This document shows, piece by piece, positions 26,961-34,696 of a stretch of 64,000 bases of DNA; the stretch's first letter is position 1; each line of letters starts with the position of its first letter. A program made the translations under genes and the position numbers. The notes under the pieces were generated by a model that did no database searches, was not told the DNA's origin, and worked only from the letters and a program-made list of their open reading frames with translations. Source of the DNA: Clostridiaceae bacterium (lineage in GTDB: Bacteria; Bacillota; Clostridia; Oscillospirales; Butyricicoccaceae); the NCBI GenBank assembly GCA_018383195.1, contig JAGZOP010000004.1, positions 43,306-107,305 on the forward strand, given 5' to 3'.

Positions 26961-26984
26961 TAAAAATCCGGGCAGAACCCCGGA
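26961..26984 (-). terminator. Terminator-like hairpin in the iolB leader
   Basis: TCCGGG / CCCGGA 6-bp stem with a 6-nt loop, followed on the minus strand by TTTTTA. It lies between the predicted iolB promoter and the iolB start, so it could attenuate transcription. Confidence 0.45.
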
Positions 26985-27013
26985 AAATGACACGGTTTTC
27001 CGCTAGAATCCTG

Positions 27014-27042
27014 TTGTATTCTTTCCTTAAGTCAAGTATAAT
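27014..27042 (+). promoter_or_regulatory. Predicted promoter of the AraC gene
   Basis: TTGTAT (27014-27019), 17 bases, perfect TATAAT (27037-27042). Confidence 0.7.
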
Positions 27043-27049
27043 TATAGCA
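27041..27049 (-). promoter_or_regulatory. Extended -10 of iolB-iolD
   Basis: Minus-strand TGCTATAAT (27049-27041) is an extended -10; no good -35 is seen, as expected for an activator-dependent promoter. It shares the palindrome TATAATTATA (27037-27046) with the AraC promoter. Confidence 0.5.
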
Positions 27050-27123
27050 GTCAATGGACTGAGAATCTTGCAATATCTTCGCAAGTTTTAACACGATTTT
27101 AAGGAAATGAGGGAGCGCTTTCC

Positions 27124-27999
27124 ATGAATGCCTCCAAACGAGAAAAAAGATCCCACGGAACGGTCGGATTCCCGTTTCAGATTTATCCACGAGGACCGAA
27201 AGATAACCTGTTTGTGCCATATCATTGGCATCCGGAACTGGAAATTATCACAGTAATCTCGGGAGAAGTGGGGATTACCATTGGAGAAAACCAGTATGTT
27301 GGACAAACTGGTGATATATTTTTCGTAGATCTTGAACAGCTGCACGAAATTCGAGGGGGACAAGACGGGCTGTTCCGTGCCTATGTATTCCCGCTCGATT
27401 CCCTACAGTTTCAGCGTACCGATCTGGCGCAGAGCGAACTGCTTGCGCCGCTTGCCGCGCGGGAATTGAAATTTCGCACGGAATTACGATGCGGCGAGCC
27501 GGGCGGCGCCGGAATCCGCGAGGCGTTCGGGATGATTGAACGCGCCTGTGCTGCAAAAGGGATGGGGTATCAGCTCATGGTTAAGGCGGCGCTGCTTCAG
27601 ATCGTTGCCATCGCGGCTGCAAATGGTCTATTGGAGCACCGCATGGTGCGTCAGACGAGCGATTACCGGGCGCAGACGCTCAAAAGCATTGTAGAATATC
27701 TCAACGAGCATTTTACCGAGCAGATTCGTCTGGGGGAAGTTGCGGCAAAGTTTGGATTGTCTCCGCAGTATTTTTGCACTTTTTTCAAGGACAATCTGGG
27801 GAAAACTTTGGTGCAGCATGTGAATTTCCTGCGGATTGAGAAAGCTTCCGGTCTGCTGAGGGAAACAGATATGCCCATCATGGACATTGCGTTTTCGGTT
27901 GGGTTTGAAAATTTCAGCTATTTCATCAAGAGATTCCGCGAAGTGTTCGGCTGCACGCCGTCTCAGTACCGCAAAAACCTCAGCCGTCTCAGCGGCTGA
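27124..27999 (+). CDS. AraC-family transcriptional regulator
   Basis: A 291-residue regulator. The N-terminal cupin (residues about 20-100) carries HWHPELEIITVISGEVGI, the sugar-sensing pocket of AraC proteins. The C-terminal region (about 185-285) has two HTHs, IRLGEVAAKFGLSPQYFCTFF and MPIMDIAFSVGFENFSYFIKRF, ending in the usual FGCTPSQYRK. It is transcribed divergently from iolB-iolD, so it probably controls inositol genes. The ribosome binding site is weak (ATGAGGGAG about 9 bases before ATG). It converges on the DeoR gene with a 12-base gap. Confidence 0.9.
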   Translation: MNASKREKRSHGTVGFPFQIYPRGPKDNLFVPYHWHPELEIITVISGEVGITIGENQYVGQTGDIFFVDLEQLHEIRGGQDGLFRAYVFPLDSLQFQRTDLAQSELLAPLAARELKFRTELRCGEPGGAGIREAFGMIERACAAKGMGYQLMVKAALLQIVAIAAANGLLEHRMVRQTSDYRAQTLKSIVEYLNEHFTEQIRLGEVAAKFGLSPQYFCTFFKDNLGKTLVQHVNFLRIEKASGLLRETDMPIMDIAFSVGFENFSYFIKRFREVFGCTPSQYRKNLSRLSG

Positions 28000-28011
28000 G
28001 TGCGAGGCAGG

Positions 28012-28770
28012 TCACTGGCACAGCACACGGATGCCGTGCGAGCGGAAGAACTCTATGTAGCGATCCGGCGGGCGGCGATCGGTGACAAAGGCGGTCAGGT
28101 CGCGCAGCTGGCAGAAGGAAATGACCGCTTCCTTATCGAGCTTGGAGTTATCCGCCATCAGATAGACCGACGATGCGCGGTGCGCAACGCCGCGTTTGAT
28201 TTCCGCCTCGAGGAAAGTGGTGTTAGTCATGCCGCTTTCCAGAGAAACGCCGGTTGCGGCCATGAATGCCTTATTGATGGTCATGCCGCTGAGCGCTTCA
28301 AAGGTGGAAAGACCGACAAAAGAATCGGTCGGGGGGCTGTAAATGCCGCCCGGACAGATCAGGCTGAGGTTTTCATACTTGGACGCTTCTGCCATGGCTG
28401 CAAGGGAATGGGTTACAATGGTCAGCTTTTTGCGGCCCGTGAGGTAGCGCAGCATGCACAGTGTTGTGGTGCCGGAGTCGATAAAAATGGTATCGCCGTC
28501 GTTCACCTCGCCGGCAGCCAGACGGCCGATGAGGTTTTTATCCGCAGAGTTCATGCTCGAGCGGACGGGCGGCGGGAGAATTGCACCCGAGGAAGAAATC
28601 GCGGTAACGCCGCCGTAGACCTTGGCGATATGTCCACGCGCTTCCAGATCGTTCAGGTCGCGCCGGATGGTGTTTTTGGATACGCCGAACACCTCACAGA
28701 GTTCGTCGATTGAGACGGTCTCCTTGGAGATGACGTATTGCTCGATAGAATTTAATCGGCTGATTTTCAT
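28012..28770 (-). CDS. DeoR-family transcriptional regulator
   Basis: A 252-residue repressor-type regulator: N-terminal HTH (VSIDELCEVFGVSKNTIRRDL followed by LEARGHIAKVYGG, the DeoR signature) and a C-terminal sugar-phosphate sensor (GDTIFIDSGTTTLCMLRYL, MADNSKLDKEAVISF). Start follows GGAGGCAGGAGAAATCCT. It is divergent from the split transketolase genes, with a 541-base gap holding two promoters, a perfect 9-bp inverted repeat and a long leader. It most likely governs the transketolase pair and perhaps iolBD. Effector unknown. Confidence 0.9.
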   Translation of the reverse strand: MKISRLNSIEQYVISKETVSIDELCEVFGVSKNTIRRDLNDLEARGHIAKVYGGVTAISSSGAILPPPVRSSMNSADKNLIGRLAAGEVNDGDTIFIDSGTTTLCMLRYLTGRKKLTIVTHSLAAMAEASKYENLSLICPGGIYSPPTDSFVGLSTFEALSGMTINKAFMAATGVSLESGMTNTTFLEAEIKRGVAHRASSVYLMADNSKLDKEAVISFCQLRDLTAFVTDRRPPDRYIEFFRSHGIRVLCQ

Positions 28771-28985
28771 AGGATTTCTCCTGCCTCCTCAAAAATGCAC
28801 AGTTCGGTTGGGGGACGGGGGACACCGGACATCCCCTCGGAGCAAGCGCGATTTGGGGAATCGGTAACCGCTGCGACCAGCCCCAGAGTAGTGAGCGAAA
28901 AGCGGTATCATGCACAGTGTTTGGGATGAAGCATTCTCCAGACTCGTTTGAGAGATTCAAACCGGGCAGGAAAGGTTCGCGCATG

Positions 28986-29037
28986 AAAAAAACAGGTGGC
29001 TGCGGTAGCGTTCACTCCCGGAACCGGGAAATCCACC
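28986..29037 (-). promoter_or_regulatory. Structured 5' leader of the DeoR gene with a U7 tract
   Basis: Right after the predicted start site, GGTGG (29037-29033, minus strand) can pair with CCACC (28999-28995), enclosing a CCC/GGG hairpin, and TGTTTTTTT follows. It may be an attenuator. The stem is only 5 bp at its base, so this is tentative. The whole leader is about 270 nt. Confidence 0.35.
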
Positions 29038-29045
29038 ATACTTTA

Positions 29046-29073
29046 ATTTTATCAGAACTTAACGAAAAATCAA
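29046..29073 (-). promoter_or_regulatory. Predicted promoter of the DeoR gene
   Basis: Minus strand: TTGATT (29073-29068), 16 bases, TAAAAT (29051-29046). Confidence 0.55.
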
Positions 29074-29095
29074 CCAACAAACGAAGGTTTGTTGG
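29074..29095. promoter_or_regulatory. Perfect inverted repeat, probable regulator operator
   Basis: CCAACAAAC-GAAG-GTTTGTTGG, 9-bp arms, directly abuts the -35 of the DeoR promoter and lies about 100 bases upstream of the transketolase promoter. A good candidate for autoregulation by the DeoR protein. Confidence 0.6.
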
Positions 29096-29190
29096 TCTTG
29101 AAAGCAAAAAAAAGAAATGAATTTTGAGTGGCTTTGGTGAAGTTAGACAAAAAGAACCAAAAAATTTTGATAAAAAATCAACCTGTGCCA

Positions 29191-29219
29191 TTGAAATCAG
29201 TGGGGAAAGATGATAAGAT
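29191..29219 (+). promoter_or_regulatory. Predicted promoter of the transketolase genes
   Basis: TTGAAA (29191-29196), 17 bases, TAAGAT (29214-29219). The transcript would begin close to a small AAGGAG...CTCCTT hairpin (29235-29256) that precedes a TATTTT run. Confidence 0.65.
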
Positions 29220-29311
29220 GAATCTGTAATGAGAGAAGGAGTAGAACTGCTCCTTTATTTTCATAAATTTTGCTGTTCTATATGAAATTACGGAATAGGT
29301 AGGTGTATTCA

Positions 29312-30163
29312 ATGCAGAAAGCAGAAAAAATGCAGGCTCTCCGCGTGTTTGCCGCAGAAATCAGACTGGAAGCGCTGAAGACCATCGGCTCGCTGGGCTT
29401 TGGTCATGTTGGCGGTTCGATGTCTGTTGTCGAGGCGCTGGCAGTCCTGTACGGCGAGGTAATGAAGGTTGACCCCAAGAACCCGCGTTGGGAAGATCGT
29501 GACTGGTGCGTTATGTCCAAGGGCCATGCAGGTCCGGCGATGTACGCGACCCTCGGTCTTAAGGGCTTCTACCCGCTGGAGCAGGCTTATACCCTGAACC
29601 AGCCGCATACGAACTTCCCGTCTCATACCGACCGTACCAAGACTCCCGGCATCGACCTGACGACCGGCTCTCTGGGTCAGGGCATGTCCTCTGCGATTGG
29701 TGCTGCACTGGGCAATAAGATGGATGACCGTGACAGCCATGTATTCGTATTCGTTGGCGACGGCGAGTGCGATGAGGGTCAGGTTTGGGAAGGCGCGCAG
29801 TTCGCTGCACACTACAAGCTGGACAACCTCGTTTGCTTCGTAGACTCCAACAAGCGTCAGCTTGACGGCACGGTTGACGACATTATGAGCCATGGTAAGG
29901 GTCTGGGCGCAAAGTTCGACGCTTTCGGATGGAATGTAATTGATGTTGCTGACGGCAACGACGTTGAGCAGATTTATGACGCTGTTATGGCTGCTTACGA
30001 GTGCAAGGGTCAGCCGACCTGCATCGTGCTCAACACCGTCAAGGGCAAGGGCGCTACCTTTGCTGAGCCTTCCGGCGCGCATTCCTCGCAGCCGACCAAG
30101 GAGCAGTGGGATGAGGCCATTGCAGCTGCTGAGGCTGAACTTGCCAAGGTTAAGGCACAGTAA
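29312..30163 (+). CDS. Transketolase N-terminal subunit
   Basis: A 283-residue protein equal to the ThDP-binding half of transketolase: GHVGGSMSVVEALAVLYGEVM, MSKGHAGPAMYATL, TGSLGQGMSSAIGAALG and the ThDP/Mg motif GDGECDEGQVWEG...VDSNKRQLDG. With the next gene it forms a two-subunit transketolase that moves C2 units between sugar phosphates. The ATG at 29312 is chosen over the GTG at 29303, which lies inside the GGTAGGTG ribosome binding site. Strong codon bias suggests high expression. Split transketolases are often dedicated to particular pathways (for example AptAB, SqwGH), so the substrate here is open. Confidence 0.92.
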   Translation: MQKAEKMQALRVFAAEIRLEALKTIGSLGFGHVGGSMSVVEALAVLYGEVMKVDPKNPRWEDRDWCVMSKGHAGPAMYATLGLKGFYPLEQAYTLNQPHTNFPSHTDRTKTPGIDLTTGSLGQGMSSAIGAALGNKMDDRDSHVFVFVGDGECDEGQVWEGAQFAAHYKLDNLVCFVDSNKRQLDGTVDDIMSHGKGLGAKFDAFGWNVIDVADGNDVEQIYDAVMAAYECKGQPTCIVLNTVKGKGATFAEPSGAHSSQPTKEQWDEAIAAAEAELAKVKAQ

Positions 30164-30178
30164 GGAGGGTATCGAACA

Positions 30179-31144
30179 ATGAGCTTTACTTTAATTGAAA
30201 AACACGAGAAGGACTCCCGCGCAAACCGTGACGGTTATGTAACCGCCATGCAGGAGATGATGGCTGCGGACCCCAAGGTTTGCCACGTGGACTGCGACCT
30301 GTACAACTGCATCAACACTGCAAAGCTGGAGAAGGAATTCCCGAAGCAGACCTTCAACGCTGGTATTGCTGAGGCAGACGCAATGGGTATCGCTGCTGGT
30401 CTGGCTGCAACCGGTCGCACCGTATTCATGCATTCTTTCGGCTGCTTCTCTTCCCGCCGTGCATATGACCAGGCGTTCATGTCCTGCGCATATGCAAAGC
30501 TGCCGGTACATGTTCTGGGTTCTGACCCGGGCGTATGCGCAGCTTACAATGGCGGCACCCATATGCCGTTTGAGGATATGGCACTGTACATGGCGATTCC
30601 GGAAGCGGTTGTTATCGACCCAACCGACTACGCAATGATCAACTGCCTGACCAAGAAGCTGGCAGCTTCCGGCAAGTTCTCCTTCATGCGTATGGTTCGT
30701 AAGGGCATCGTAAAGGTTTACGAGGATGGCTCCGACTTCGAAATCGGCAAGGGCGTTACCCTGAAGGAAGGCAAGGATGTTACCATCATTGCTTCCGGTA
30801 TTATGGTTGACGAGGCGCTGAAGGCTGAAGAAATGCTGGCAGCTGAGGGCATCTCTGCAAAGGTGATCGATATGTTCACTTGGAAGCCGATCGACGAAGA
30901 GCTGATCGTTGCTTCTGCAAAGGAGACCGGCGCAATCGTAACCGCTGAGAACCATCAGGTCAAGTGCGGTCTGGGTTCTGCTGTTGCACAGGTTGTTGCA
31001 AAGAACACTCCGGTACCGATGGAGATGGTCGGCATCGAGGATCGTTTTGGTCAGGTTGGTGCTCAGAACTTCCTGCAGGAAGAGTATGGTCTGACCGCAG
31101 CTCATATCGTAGAGGCTGCAAAGAAGGCAATCTCTCGTAAGTAA
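30179..31144 (+). CDS. Transketolase C-terminal subunit
   Basis: A 321-residue partner carrying the pyrimidine-binding and C-terminal domains: NAGIAEADAMGIAAGLAATG contains the catalytic Glu that activates ThDP, and the C-terminal Rossmann-like domain ends GAIVTAENHQVKCGLGSAVAQ. AAGGAGGG precedes the ATG 15 bases after the N-subunit stop, so the two are coexpressed in equal amounts. A palindromic terminator follows. Confidence 0.92.
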   Translation: MSFTLIEKHEKDSRANRDGYVTAMQEMMAADPKVCHVDCDLYNCINTAKLEKEFPKQTFNAGIAEADAMGIAAGLAATGRTVFMHSFGCFSSRRAYDQAFMSCAYAKLPVHVLGSDPGVCAAYNGGTHMPFEDMALYMAIPEAVVIDPTDYAMINCLTKKLAASGKFSFMRMVRKGIVKVYEDGSDFEIGKGVTLKEGKDVTIIASGIMVDEALKAEEMLAAEGISAKVIDMFTWKPIDEELIVASAKETGAIVTAENHQVKCGLGSAVAQVVAKNTPVPMEMVGIEDRFGQVGAQNFLQEEYGLTAAHIVEAAKKAISRK

Positions 31145-31154
31145 TTGATACGTA

Positions 31155-31194
31155 AAAGAGCCTCTGGCAGAAAATTTTCTGCCAGAGGCTCTTT
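31155..31194 (+). terminator. Long palindromic terminator after the transketolase genes
   Basis: AAAGAGCCTCTGGCAG and its exact complement CTGCCAGAGGCTCTTT flank an AAAATTTT centre. The tail on the plus strand is only CTTTGGGG, so it may act mainly as a stable 3' end. Confidence 0.75.
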
Positions 31195-31217
31195 GGGGTT
31201 AAAATATGAACGAATAC

Positions 31218-31247
31218 TTGACATAGATAGAAGAGATATGATATTAT
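31218..31247 (+). promoter_or_regulatory. Predicted promoter of tRNA-Pro
   Basis: Perfect TTGACA (31218-31223), 18 bases, TATTAT (31242-31247), about 32 bases before the tRNA. Confidence 0.65.
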
Positions 31248-31279
31248 ATTTAAGTATTCTTTTATATTAAATATGATTT

Positions 31280-31355
31280 CCGGGTGTAGCGCAGTTGGTA
31301 GCGCGCCTGCTTTGGGAGCAGGATGCCGCAGGTTCGAATCCTGTCACTCGGACCA
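31280..31355 (+). tRNA. tRNA-Pro, anticodon TGG
   Basis: A 76-nt cloverleaf. The acceptor stem CCGGGTG pairs with CACTCGG (one G-U), the D arm is GCGC...GCGC, the anticodon stem-loop CCTGC-TTTGGGA-GCAGG places TGG at the centre, and the T arm contains GGTTCGAATCC. The CCA end is encoded. UGG reads CCN proline codons. It has its own promoter and terminator. Confidence 0.95.
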
Positions 31356-31359
31356 CCAT

Positions 31360-31398
31360 CGGAGCAAACGTTATATCGTTTGCTCCGACTTTTTTTGT
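31360..31398 (+). terminator. Terminator after tRNA-Pro
   Basis: CGGAGCAAACG / CGTTTGCTCCG perfect 11-bp stem, loop TTATAT, then ACTTTTTTTT. Confidence 0.93.
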
Positions 31399-31516
31399 AA
31401 AAATCAGAGCGGACTCATTTATTTACAGATTCGTGTGAAACATCAAGGTTATAAAATAAATAGGATAAAAACACAGAGAAAATGATAAAATGCGTGAAAA
31501 ATCCACAAGAAACATA

Positions 31517-31543
31517 TTGAAAATAATTGTGAATTCATATAAT
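31517..31543 (+). promoter_or_regulatory. Possible promoter of the iolG-like gene
   Basis: TTGAAA (31517-31522), a short 15-base spacer, TATAAT (31538-31543). Spacing is poor, so activation may be needed. Confidence 0.4.
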
Positions 31544-31573
31544 ATAACAAGTATAAAATTCGATATTTCATGT

Positions 31574-31591
31574 GAATTGTTGTGAGAATTC
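31574..31591. promoter_or_regulatory. Candidate operator before the iolG-like gene
   Basis: GAATT-GTTGTGAG-AATTC, an inverted repeat in the leader 22 bases before the start codon; its left part (TGTGAATT) also occurs upstream at the promoter (TTGTGAATTC). This resembles a repressor site; the binding protein is unknown. Confidence 0.4.
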
Positions 31592-31613
31592 CAGAATAAA
31601 TGGGAGGAACAAT

Positions 31614-32624
31614 ATGAGCGTTCGGATTGGTTTAATCGGTGCAGGGCAGATTGGTGAAGATCATGCGCGGCGAATTGCAGAAAAAGTTCCGGGGGCGCAG
31701 ATTATCGCTGTTGCGTCGAGAAGACGCGCGCCGGCAGAAAAGGTAGCAGAGATTTGCGGTGCGCGCGTGGAAAACAGTGTGCCGGAACTGCTGGCAGCGC
31801 ATGATGTAGATGCTGTAATTCTGACATCACCCAGCGAATTGCATGAAGAGCAGGTGCTTTTGGCGCTCCAAGCCGGAAAGCAGGTATTTTGTGAAAAGCC
31901 GCTCGCGATTACGGCGTCGGGGTGTAAAAAAATCGTTGATGAGGAAGTAAGACAGGGGCGCCGCATGGTGCAGGTTGGCTTTATGCGGCGGTATGATCGA
32001 GGATACCGCGCGCTCAAAGAAGCGATTGCCAGCCGTACCTTTGGTGCGCCGCTCATGATTCACTGTGCGCATCGAAATATTGCGCCGCATGGTCATTTCA
32101 CAACGGATATGTCGGTCACACAGACTGCGATTCATGAGATCGATGTGACACGCTGGCTGCTTGATGATGATTACGAAAGTGCGCAGGTAGTGTTCCCGCG
32201 CCAGACTGTAAACGCGGATGAAAATGTCCTGCGTGATCCGCAGCTGATGATTTTGACGACGAAGAGTGGCGTATGCATCAATTTGGAGGTCTATGTCAAC
32301 TGCAAATTCGGGTATGATATCCAGTGCGAGGCAGTTTGTGAAAACGGAGTACTGCGTATGCCTGATCCCTCGGGACTTCTTGTACGTGCCGATGCCAAGC
32401 GGTATACAGCACTGGAGACCGACTGGGTATTGCGCTTTATCGATGCATATGATGTAGAACTTCAGGAATGGGTTGAGGATGTACAGTCCGGTCATCTGCG
32501 CGGACCTTCCAGCTGGGATGGATATGCAGCGGCGGTCACTGCGGATGCCCTGCTGCGTGCGCAGAAGAGCGGAAAGATCGAACCAATTATTCTGGGTGAG
32601 TGCCCTGAAATTTATCGTAGATAA
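31614..32624 (+). CDS. iolG: Gfo/Idh/MocA dehydrogenase, probable inositol 2-dehydrogenase
   Basis: A 336-residue NAD-dependent oxidoreductase. The N-terminal Rossmann motif is GLIGAGQIGEDHARRI; the catalytic Lys lies in CEKPLA, and MVQVGFMRRYDRGY and HEIDVTRWLL are boxes shared with IolG-type inositol dehydrogenases. IolG makes scyllo-inosose, the first step of the pathway served by IolD and IolB. TGGGAGGAACAAT before ATG 31614 sets the start. It is separated from iolBD by the regulators, transketolase genes and tRNA, and has its own promoter region and terminator. Other Gfo/Idh activities cannot be excluded. Confidence 0.75.
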   Translation: MSVRIGLIGAGQIGEDHARRIAEKVPGAQIIAVASRRRAPAEKVAEICGARVENSVPELLAAHDVDAVILTSPSELHEEQVLLALQAGKQVFCEKPLAITASGCKKIVDEEVRQGRRMVQVGFMRRYDRGYRALKEAIASRTFGAPLMIHCAHRNIAPHGHFTTDMSVTQTAIHEIDVTRWLLDDDYESAQVVFPRQTVNADENVLRDPQLMILTTKSGVCINLEVYVNCKFGYDIQCEAVCENGVLRMPDPSGLLVRADAKRYTALETDWVLRFIDAYDVELQEWVEDVQSGHLRGPSSWDGYAAAVTADALLRAQKSGKIEPIILGECPEIYRR

Positions 32625-32639
32625 GAAAACATACTAAAG

Positions 32640-32676
32640 AAGAAAAGCACTGCGTAGAAAATGCAGTGCTTTTCTT
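32640..32676 (+). terminator. Terminator after the iolG-like gene
   Basis: AAGAAAAGCACTGC / GCAGTGCTTTTCTT stem with a loop of about 9 nt and T-rich tail. Confidence 0.88.
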
Positions 32677-32803
32677 ATACAAAAAAATTGATGCTTGGTT
32701 ACCGAAAACGGTAAAATACAGGGATTTCAAGCTAAGATTTGAAAAAATGCGCAGACGATATTGAAAAAAAAGGAAAGTTGATTGTAATGTTTGCGAAAAA
32801 GAC

Positions 32804-32832
32804 TTTCCAATACGGAGGAATTATTGTATAAT
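32804..32832 (+). promoter_or_regulatory. Predicted promoter of the phosphoglucomutase gene
   Basis: TTTCCA (32804-32809), 17 bases, perfect TATAAT (32827-32832). Confidence 0.55.
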
Positions 32833-32876
32833 GTTCATAAGCTAAGTGCAAATTCTATCATGAGGTGAATTATAAT

Positions 32877-34604
32877 ATGGATTTTATGGCTGAATATGAG
32901 CGCTGGTTGGCATCTGACGCGCTGACTGCTGAGGAACACGCCGAACTGGAAGCGATTCGTGGGAACGAAGAACAGATTAAAGACCGATTTTTCGCTCCGC
33001 TTTCTTTCGGTACCGCGGGACTGCGCGGCATATTGGGGACAGGCTTGTATCGTATGAACCGCTTTACGGTCGGCGCGGCAACGCAGGGATTGGCAAATCT
33101 GATTCAGGAAAACGGTGCACACGCGATGCAGCGCGGTGTTGCGATTGCATATGATTCCCGCCACTTTTCGCCCGAATTTGCACATCAGGCTGCGTGTATT
33201 TTGGCGGCGAATGGCATTCAGGTTAAGCTGTATGATGAACTGCGCCCGACTCCGGAACTCTCTTTTGCGATTCGCTATTATGGCACCATTGCCGGCATCA
33301 ATATCACTGCATCCCACAATCCGAAGGAATATAACGGATATAAGGTGTATTGGGAGGATGGCGCACAGCTTCCGCCCAAGGAGGCAGATGTCGTTGCCAA
33401 GGAAATGGATGCGCTCGATTTCTTCAAGGATATCAGGACGATGGATTTTGAAGAGGCGAAGAAGGCAGGACTCATCCAGATGATGGATTGGCAGACCGAT
33501 GAAGCATATCTTAAGCAGGTTCGTGCCGTTGCAATCAATCCCGACTGTGTTGCACAGGTGGCAGATGAATTTAAACTCATCTATACCCCGTTCCATGGAG
33601 CAGGATATCGTCTGGTGCCGGAAATTTTAAAGCGCATCGGCTATAAGCATATTATCTGTGTGCCGGAACAGATGGTGATTGACGGCGATTTCCCGACGGT
33701 GAAGTCTCCGAATCCGGAGAATAAGGAAGGATTCAATCTCGCGATTCAGATGGCAAAGGAGAACAATGTCGATCTGATTATTGGCACAGACCCGGATGCG
33801 GACCGCACCGGTATTGTACTGCGTGACAAAACCGGTGAGTACATCACGCTGTCGGGCAACCAGGTCGGCGTACTGCTCATTGACTATGTCATTACTGCGA
33901 AGAAGCTGACTGGCACCATGCCTGCGCATCCTGCGGTGCTTAAGAGCATTGTGACCACGGAGATGGCGCGTGCGGCAGCGGAAGCCAACGGTGTCGCATG
34001 TTTTGATACTTTCACGGGATTCAAATTCCTTGCGGAGAAGATTAAGCAGTTTGAGACAACTGGTTCTCATGAGTATATCTTCGCTTTTGAAGAGTCCTAT
34101 GGCTATCTTGCGGGTGATTACGCGCGCGACAAGGATGCGGTAACCGCATCGATGCTGATTGCGGAAATGGCGGCATATTACCGCACCAAGGGAATGACCT
34201 TGTACGATGCAATGCAGAGCATGTACGAGAAGTATGGCTATTTCTCTGAGCAGACCATTTCCATCACCATGCCGGGCGTTTCCGGTCTGGAGCGAATGAA
34301 AGAGCTGATGGCAGAGTTGCGCGCAAATCCGCTTGCACAGGTCGGGGAGCATGCGGTGGAGTACGTTCGCGATTATCAGCCGGGTACCCGTATCTGCACT
34401 GCAACTGGAGCAACAGAAGAAATGGAACTGAAGGGGCAGAATGTGCTCTATTATGAGCTGAAGGGCGGCACCAGCTTCATTATCCGTCCGTCTGGTACAG
34501 AGCCTAAGGTCAAGGTTTACATCATGGCGAAGGCAGAGGATAAGGCGGCGGCAGATGCAAAGGTTGCAGCACTTGCCGCGGCTGCGAAGGAGATTGTCAA
34601 GTGA
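32877..34604 (+). CDS. Phospho-sugar mutase (alpha-phosphoglucomutase type)
   Basis: A 575-residue enzyme that interconverts glucose-1-P and glucose-6-P or related sugars. The phosphoserine loop is ITASHNPKEYNGYKVYW, the metal loop DPDADRTG, the sugar loop FAFEESYGYLAGDY and the phosphate-binding loop RPSGTEPKVKVY. Length matches Firmicute PgcA-like mutases. TGAGGTG precedes the ATG at 32877; GTG 32865 lies within that site. It has its own promoter. It links glycogen and cell-wall precursor supply to glycolysis. Confidence 0.93.
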   Translation: MDFMAEYERWLASDALTAEEHAELEAIRGNEEQIKDRFFAPLSFGTAGLRGILGTGLYRMNRFTVGAATQGLANLIQENGAHAMQRGVAIAYDSRHFSPEFAHQAACILAANGIQVKLYDELRPTPELSFAIRYYGTIAGINITASHNPKEYNGYKVYWEDGAQLPPKEADVVAKEMDALDFFKDIRTMDFEEAKKAGLIQMMDWQTDEAYLKQVRAVAINPDCVAQVADEFKLIYTPFHGAGYRLVPEILKRIGYKHIICVPEQMVIDGDFPTVKSPNPENKEGFNLAIQMAKENNVDLIIGTDPDADRTGIVLRDKTGEYITLSGNQVGVLLIDYVITAKKLTGTMPAHPAVLKSIVTTEMARAAAEANGVACFDTFTGFKFLAEKIKQFETTGSHEYIFAFEESYGYLAGDYARDKDAVTASMLIAEMAAYYRTKGMTLYDAMQSMYEKYGYFSEQTISITMPGVSGLERMKELMAELRANPLAQVGEHAVEYVRDYQPGTRICTATGATEEMELKGQNVLYYELKGGTSFIIRPSGTEPKVKVYIMAKAEDKAAADAKVAALAAAAKEIVK

Positions 34605-34696
34605 AATAATTGGCAGGCAATAAGGGCGGGGACTGGTTTCTGCGCCCTTATTGTCCTATCTGAAAAGGCTGAGACAGAGAGAAAGTGGTGACGGGA

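Noticed and set aside
31280..31355. tRNA-Pro as an integration site for a genomic island carrying the iol genes
   Set aside because: No integrase, no direct repeat of the tRNA 3' end noticed and no composition break; the locus has host-like optimal codons.
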